DNA of 64,000 nt, taken from positions 20,430,975 to 20,494,974 of the forward strand of contig OZ018409.1 of the NCBI GenBank assembly GCA_963969595.1. Reading direction: 5' to 3'. The translations under genes were made by a program, and so were the position numbers. Of this stretch, positions 57,765 through 64,000 are shown one piece after another. Each line of letters starts with the position of its first letter. The stretch's first letter is position 1. The notes under the pieces were generated by a model that made no database searches, had not been told where the DNA came from, and saw only the letters and a program-made list of their open reading frames with translations. This DNA is from Neckera pumila (lineage: Eukaryota; Streptophyta; Bryopsida; Hypnales; Neckeraceae).

Positions 57765-59163
57765 TTAAACCATTCTAATCTAAAGGTAGTTTGTGGAATA
57801 TAGGCAACAAGAACCTTAATAGATGTATTAGAAAAGTCATGGTGCATTTAATACTTTGAAGGTATTTTTTTTTGTAGAAGTTTGCACAAATGCACCATTG
57901 GGATGGAAGTCATTGTACAAGTATTTGGCTTTGGAGTTTGGACAAGTTCAATCAATGACAAAAAAACAAAAGAACAAACTTATTTTAGCAACCATTGAGG
58001 TCATACAAACCCTCTAATCCCTTGTTTAGGCTTTAAATTTTTTAAATTACAAGGGTGGAACAAATAGTCCAAATTTGGAGAATGAGCAAGTAAAACATAC
58101 AATGACTTTTCAAAAACCTCGAATGGCCTATCCAAGTTTGAAATTGCTAACATCCTCCCCTTAAAGCAAGACAGTGACAATTTCCAAACTAGTCAGTTGA
58201 TCCTTAAAGTTCACATTAATGACAAATAGCCTACTCAAGTAGAAATATAGTTGGATAGATTAGAAAATTGAGTTAAATAAACGACTTTAAAGGTTTTTTT
58301 AGAGTAGACAATCCATAACTGCCCGCATTTCAAAAAACCTCATAACTTTTGACTCATTGATTGAAATGGAGTGACCCAAAGCTTTTTAAGTATATATAAA
58401 TGTAGAGAACCAATTTCAAAAAAAAAATTCCGGAAAAAATGATTTTTTCTGATCTGCCCAAACTGCCTGGTTACGAAAAAAAGTAACATATTAGGTCACA
58501 ACTTTTGACTCGTATTTTGAAATGTCATGAAACTTGGTACACATGAAGATATTCCTCACCCCCACCTTCTATTAAAATTTCAGCCTCAAATATGGATATC
58601 TCTAGTCACACGTACCTGCCCAAAATTTATATACGTCCAAAAAACGCATGTTGGTCCTTTAGGGGTTAAACCATTCTAATCTAAAGGTAGTTTGTGGAAT
58701 ATAGGCAACAAGAACCTTAATAGATGTATTAGAAAAGTCATGGTGCATTTAATACTTTGAAGGTATTTTTTTTTGTAGAAGTTTGCACAAATGCACCATT
58801 GGGATGGAAGTCATTGTACAAGTATTTGGCTTTGGAGTTTGGACAAGTTCAATCAATGACAAAAAAACAAAAGAACAAACTTATTTTAGCAACCATTGAG
58901 GTCATACAAACCCTCTAATCCCTTGTTTAGGCTTTAAATTTTTTAAATTACAAGGGTGGAACAAATAGTCCAAATTTGGAGAATGAGCAAGTAAAACATA
59001 CAATGACTTTTCAAAAACCTCGAATGGCCTATCCAAGTTTGAAATTGCTAACATCCTCCCCTTAAAGCAAGACAGTGACAATTTCCAAACTAGTCAGTTG
59101 ATCCTTAAAGTTCACATTAATGACAAATAGCCTACTCAAGTAGAAATATAGTTGGATAGATTA
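57362..59163 (+). repeat. Apparently identical 901-bp tandem duplication
   Basis: 57362-58262 and 58263-59163 look identical by eye throughout. Both units begin GAAAATTGAG, and the sequence after the second is GAAAATTGCC, so an 8-bp GAAAATTG microhomology marks the junction. The unit covers the right end of the TTAA element plus ~500 bp of flank. Recent duplication or assembly artefact. Confidence 0.9.
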
Positions 59164-59305
59164 GAAAATTGCCCCAAACTTGATCTTTTGGAGTCGCAAG
59201 GGTCTTTTCAAGAGCCGTTTTCTTTACCCATGCAAACCAGATTTTTACTACTAACATAGATGCTACAAAACTAACCTATAAATCAAGAATATTGAAAATA
59301 TATAT

Positions 59306-60980
59306 ATATATTCCAATGACTTATTGTATTGCCAAAGCAAAACAATTATAAGAACCAAACTTCTTCTTGATCATTGAACTTCACCTCAATACCATATTGT
59401 TCACTCCCGTAGAAACTAATATTGTGTGTAGACAAAAAAACTATTCCATTGTTGCCTAATCTTTTTTTTTTGGTCAAGTGGATATTCTCAAAAGTCATTT
59501 TTCTAGTCTACATAGACCATCAATTTCCACTAATATGTGAAGTTAACCTATAAACTATAAAGTGATGCAATAAAACGAAACATAACTCAAATTTAAACCA
59601 AAAATTCTATTTTGTTAATTGTAAAGGTCATCCCCAATTGCAGCAATGGCATCAAAGGAGGGTTTAACTAAGAATAGTACAGAGTACAAACAAAACATAG
59701 CACCAAACTCCATCAAACCTCAGTTTTGGTGCTTCAAGGCTTTTCGTCCTATATTTTTCTCAAACTAGAGCTCTTGGTCCTACATTGCACACACTTTACG
59801 ATTAACTCTAATGACTTCTTATCATATTCAAAGTATACTCAAACTGGTACTTCTGAATATGACTGATCTATGCTCCACATTCATTCAAGCTATTGATGAA
59901 ATGACATTCATAATTCATACTATTATTGTGAGTCACTTTGTAAATCATTTTGGAAGATCAGCTTGATAAAGAGACTGCGATGGTTGGTTGGATTGAATTG
60001 TTGGGAAACTTCGGGAGTGGGCGGTGCTTGCGGAAAATTGACCTACAAACTAGGAATATCAGGAAAACAATAACCCAAAACTGAAATATTCCAATGATTT
60101 ATTGTATTGCCAAAGCAAGACAATTACAATAACCAAACTTCTTGTAGACTGTTGAAGTTCACATCAATACCGTACTAGATTATTTTCTCCCTTCGAATCT
60201 AATGTTGTGCATAGACCAAGAAACTATCCCACTACCACCTAATATTTTTAATTGTCAAATGGATCTTTTCAAAAGTCATAAACCATCAATTTCCACTTAC
60301 ATGTGAAATTAACCTACAAACTACAAATAAGATAGGGTGCTCTAGAAGCGATGCTACTCTAAAAGCAACCACTAACACACAAGTGCATTTTGCTTTCTTC
60401 AATGTCCCAATATTGTACATTTCAAGAGGTGGTCGCTTTTAGTGACCACTACATTTCAACTTTGAAAATTCATAACTAATTTCACGAAGATCCAAAAAAC
60501 ATGAAACGGCCTGGGTTAGATGCGAATTCCATTTCTCTTCCTACGAAAATTTACTGAAAGTTGTTTCAATGAGTTTAGCTTCCCCCAAATGCAATCAGCT
60601 CTTAAAAGGTGACTTTCAGAGTAGACAACCTTATGTAATAAAACAAAACAGAACTTGAATTCCAACCAGAATTCTATTTCAATGCCTTCACTTACCAAAG
60701 TCTTATTTTCTATTTTTTATAGGCCTAGCCGAGAGAATGGTTGGCAAACAACCGTTTGGCCCAAGAAAATGTCGGAGTGGTAGTACTTCTTGAGAATACG
60801 ACTGATCTAGGCTCCACATTCATTCACGCTACTGATGCGATGAGATGCTCCCATTCAAAATAATTTCACACTCTTATTGTGTGTCTCATTGAAAATCATT
60901 TCGGAAGATCATTCCGTGCTTTGAAGGAGAGACTGCGATGGTTGGTCGGATGGAATTGTTGGAACTGAACTTCGGGAGTG
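59306..60980 (+). repeat. Diverged long direct duplication (two ~0.75-0.9 kb units)
   Basis: Block A (59306-59560 and 60086-60330) shares TTATTGTATTGCCAAAGCAA and ACCATCAATTTCCACT. Block B (59850-60030 and 60800-60980) shares GACTGATCTA.GCTCCACATTCATTCA and GAGACTGCGATGGTTGGT..GGAATTG. The A-B order is kept in both units. No coding function assigned. Confidence 0.6.
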
Positions 60981-61540
60981 GCCGGCCGGTGCTTAGCTTG
61001 CGGAAAGAAGGAAAGTGTGAGGAGCTAGTCTCCGTCGTCCGTCTGCGTCTGCGTCTGCGTGACTGCGTCTCTGCAGCGACATGCTTCTCGACTTGTGTTC
61101 TTTTTGGAGTACAAAAGGTGGTACGTTCACAATCACGTGACAAAGCTCTGCACCAAACTGAAATGCTCCCTGGCCCGCCCCAGTGCACAGGCGTTGGTTT
61201 TCTGGACTGAGCGACGGACGCTGGGAAACGGGGGAATCTTGAGCACAGGAGCAGGGCTAGTACTCGTTATTAGTAGCGCAAAATCAAAGACGCTACAGTT
61301 GTGGTTCAAACATTTGGGGATTTGCGCCCATTATGGAAGGTCGTGGATCCTGTCGTACCTGGCTACCTGCTGCTCCCACTGTGTCAGACTCTCCTGCCAA
61401 ATACTCAAATGAAGTGAAAATTTGGAGTTCTGGACGAAAAAAATGAGGGTGCACAGATGCTCAAAATAGACATATGGGTTGGAAGGACGTAACATTGATT
61501 CAGTCGTCTTTTCCTATATATAACTTGTTGTAGACTTTTC
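60981..61540 (+). other. GC-richer island with unassigned ORFs
   Basis: Base composition jumps from AT-rich to nearly balanced. ORFs of 90 aa (60938-61210) and 117 aa (61059-61412) overlap in different frames. CTGCGTCTGCGTCTGCGTGA near 61040-61060 is a short repeat ending at CTGCAG, which could be an acceptor. No domain is recognised; it could be a first exon, a gene remnant or part of an element. Confidence 0.3.
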
Positions 61541-61548
61541 AACGCTAA

Positions 61549-61862
61549 GAGCATCTCCTGCAGCCCTCGAAAGAATCCCTCCTCTCTGAGTTTTGGATGT
61601 AAATTTTCACTTTTCCCTTTAAATAAGGTCATATTTGAAGGGGTCACTAACCCCTCTATATGCTATATATTCTCTTGGGATTAGCAAGTCGTCATAATAA
61701 ATGATAGCCTACTTATTGCTTTTGCAAGTTCTATGACTTATGATTGGTTGGAAGTATATTTTAGGGAGTTGCACTATTGGGGATACAAGTGGCTATCCCC
61801 TCTACATTAGATGGATTTGGATTGAAGGAGCCTTGCTATTTAGAGGGCTGCAGGAGATGCTC
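61549..61862. mobile_element. Tourist/PIF-Harbinger-like MITE, 314 bp
   Basis: Perfect 20-bp terminal inverted repeats GAGCATCTCCTGCAGCCCTC with TAA on both sides (61546-61548, 61863-61865). GAGCATCTCC termini with a TAA duplication are common in plant PIF/Harbinger-type MITEs. Confidence 0.8.
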
Positions 61863-61865
61863 TAA

Positions 61866-61983
61866 GAGCATCTTCAACAGCCCTCTAAAATCCCCCTCCC
61901 CTCTAATTTTTGGATGATAAACAACCAATTCTAGTGTATTTCGGCCTCTATCTTCACTTTCTGGAGGCCTGTAGGAGATGCTC
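61866..61983. mobile_element. Second MITE of the same type, 118 bp, abutting the first
   Basis: It begins GAGCATCTTCAACAGCCCTC and ends GAGGCCTGTAGGAGATGCTC, with TAA at 61863-61865 (shared with the first element) and 61984-61986. Confidence 0.75.
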
Positions 61984-62339
61984 TAACCATAGCACCGTCA
62001 CATTGGCAACCTATCACCATTGCCATTACAAGTTGCAACTTAGAATCTTCTTTCTTTCAACTTGCTTCTTACACCCCGTGGATCATGAAGATCAAAGGTT
62101 GTGGTTGAAAAATGTAAGCCGGTAATGTACGATAACCTGTTTGCATCTAGGATTATATGATACAAAAAGGTTTGGAAGAAATGAGAATTCATAGGAAATT
62201 TTGGCATCTAATTTAGAATTAATATTTGCCAACCTAGACCACTAGGTCTATTGTGGAACCTATAAGTAGCCTACTGACTTGAAAGTATGCATGTAAAACA
62301 ACATTTGTCATTGATATTTTGCCAAGTCAAGCTTTTAAC

Positions 62340-63449
62340 AATCCTACCCAATAGTGAGATTGTTCTAGCAAGTGAATTAAACCTTGTTGAATTTTTTTTC
62401 TTTGTAAAATTGTGAAAATTGTATTCAAAAATGAATTCTATGAGTTATTTTTTCAAGAAGATGCTTAGATTGTCTGAAAAAAATTCTCATCACTTGTCCA
62501 AATAGAGTGAATCAAGCCCTTCTATGTAGACAAAAATACTCTCTATGAAAGACAAAATTCTGAAAATTTTATTTTGACTTTTTTGCAATTTTTTTTGTGC
62601 TACCCAATTAGCCTTGTTCTGGATTTAGGGTGGCATAACTTTTGCTTCCAGGTACCAATTGAAATAAATATTATACTATCCAAAAGCTAATGTGTTCTCT
62701 TATCTTCAAAAAACCACCACAAACATTGAAACAATAGGAATCTATCCAAAATCTTATCCAAGTTATGCCACAATAAGCCTAGAATGGACGAAGGCAAACA
62801 ACAAAAAAGAAAGTTGAAATCATTTAAGAAAAAATCATTTCTTATATATTCTATTTTTTTTATTTGGAAAGTTTTGATTCATTCCATTTGGATATGTGAT
62901 GTGAAAGTTATAAAGCTTCTTGTTTTGCGGGCAATCTTGGCAAATTCTTGGGAAAATAATGTATTGGATCCATTTATGAACTCAATTCTAATTATTTTTC
63001 AAAAAATATGCTACACATGGTTTAGTCTGCTTTCCAGACGAATCTCACCATTGGGATTAGTGTATTTCAAATCCATCTTAGAGCTATCAACAATTTAGTT
63101 TTTTCCTCTGTCTCATACCTACTTCAACTTCAGTTAACAATTTCTTAAAGAATGAAAATCATGCAATGGAGGGGTGGGGTGGGATAAATCTTTTTTTCCA
63201 AATTCTCAACTCAATTCTTCAGCATAAAACAATTTAAATTTGCAATTTACACTACTCTAAAGTTAAGAGGGTTCAAAGCCTTGTAATGTAGTCAAGCTAA
63301 GAGCAAAAAAAACTTGATTTCTTCACTTTGAACACGGTTGGATACACAAAAGAAACAAATGTTTAAAATTTTTGTAGTTTGCATGGCAAATGGCAAAATT
63401 TTGAGTGGTTTTTGATAAATAAATAAAAAAAGCCTTGGGACTTTACAGG
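62340..63449. mobile_element. Composite of two half TTAA-family elements in opposite orientation
   Basis: 62340-62760 runs in the same orientation as 14266-15104 and 51955-52781 (GAGATTGTTCTAGCAAG, GGTGGCATAACTTTTGCTTC, AAAGCTAATGTG). 62780-63449 runs like 53072-53995 (TTGATTCATTCCATTTGGAT, CATTGGGATTAGTGTATTTC, CTTGGGACTTTACAGG before TTAA at 63450). The left terminus is lost. Confidence 0.55.
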
Positions 63450-63453
63450 TTAA

Positions 63454-64000
63454 TCAGTCTATTAACATACCAACTCAAAACATACGAGCTATGGTCCATG
63501 TGTTTCAAAAAACAAACAAACCATACGAGCTTTTGGAACAAACCAGCATAATTGAAGCCAAAGGAGTGCATAACAAAATAAGGAGCGACTCTACTGACAT
63601 AGAGAAAGTGACATCGTGTCTTTGACAAATTCTGCCGCAGGATTGAATAACTTAATATTACCTCGAGTATGTGAGTTTTTTTCAGTACTGATACAAAGGG
63701 CGTGAAACTGAGTCTAGTTAGAGTCACCAAAAGGACTGAACCCAACCACCGAATGGTCCGTCTTACATCAAGATGCTTTCAAAAAAAATGTTACTAGCAT
63801 GATTCTACATCTACCAGGATCACACTCGTAGACATGACTAGCTCAACAACGACGAAGCATTGCACTTGGTAACACAACCTAGCCGTAATGGAGAAACCCA
63901 GCCAAAACTGAGATTCTCTTACTACTATCACAAGCCATTACCCACACAAATCGTAAGCTTGATGGCATGCCGACCCGAGGCACACATCAACTCAATGCTT
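63454..64000. other. Intergenic to window end, nothing recognised
   Basis: A 100-codon minus-strand ORF (63443-63745) overlaps the TTAA element end and has no domain. The final ~250 bp are less AT-rich and might belong to a feature outside the window. Confidence 0.35.

Noticed and set aside
63443..63745. 100-codon minus-strand ORF near the window end
   Set aside because: It overlaps the end of a TTAA-family element and has no recognisable motif.

Overview
The window reads as nuclear DNA of a land plant. Genes are split by short introns with GT..AG ends. Coding exons are moderately GC-rich, while intergenic DNA is very AT-rich and packed with short terminal-inverted-repeat elements and microsatellites. 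Plant-type telomere motifs (TTTAGGG) occur in one intron. The GNOM-type ARF-GEF and the U-box/armadillo ligase are plant genes. A non-seed plant, most likely a bryophyte, fits a decayed bacterial-style carbohydrate-binding/beta-helix gene, but the lineage is inference.

Layout. Positions 1-3121 hold two converging broken genes: a 5' piece of a WD40 protein resembling the plant TFIIIC 90-kDa-like subunit, and on the minus strand a CBM6 plus parallel beta-helix glycoside-hydrolase-like pseudogene with three in-frame stops and about three frameshifts. 3.1-9.9 kb is gene-free and made of nested small transposons and hairpins. 9874-13811 is a complete 11-exon mitochondrial-type class I peptide chain release factor (RF1, GGQ motif). 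13.8-21.6 kb is repeat DNA, including one TIR element that carries a nested retroelement-like insertion and is flanked on both sides by (TTA)n. 21648-23258 encodes a multipass membrane protein. 24738-25010 is a frameshifted fragment of mitochondrial ccmC. 26497-26898 is a small intronless gene with a myristoylation-type N terminus. 26.9-32.3 kb is repeat-rich. 32331-39924 is a complete nine-exon GNOM-class ARF-GEF of about 1493 aa. 43573-48555 is a five-exon U-box/armadillo E3 ligase of about 1034 aa (PUB42/SAUL1 group). 48.6-64 kb is repeat DNA with no gene I can support.

The genes are unrelated housekeeping or regulatory loci: organellar translation termination, endosomal vesicle traffic and ubiquitin ligation. 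They do not form an operon-like unit. The most unusual content is the mobile DNA. At least three element families are flanked by TTAA on both sides and have CCC-type termini. That pattern resembles piggyBac-type targeting but no transposase is visible here. Other items are a dispersed ~300-bp repeat found in introns of two genes, an apparently identical 901-bp tandem duplication, and several local duplications, one of which copies an exon end with its splice donor.

Intron-exon structures were built by hand from splice signals, reading-frame phase and remembered family sequence. No alignments or searches were run.
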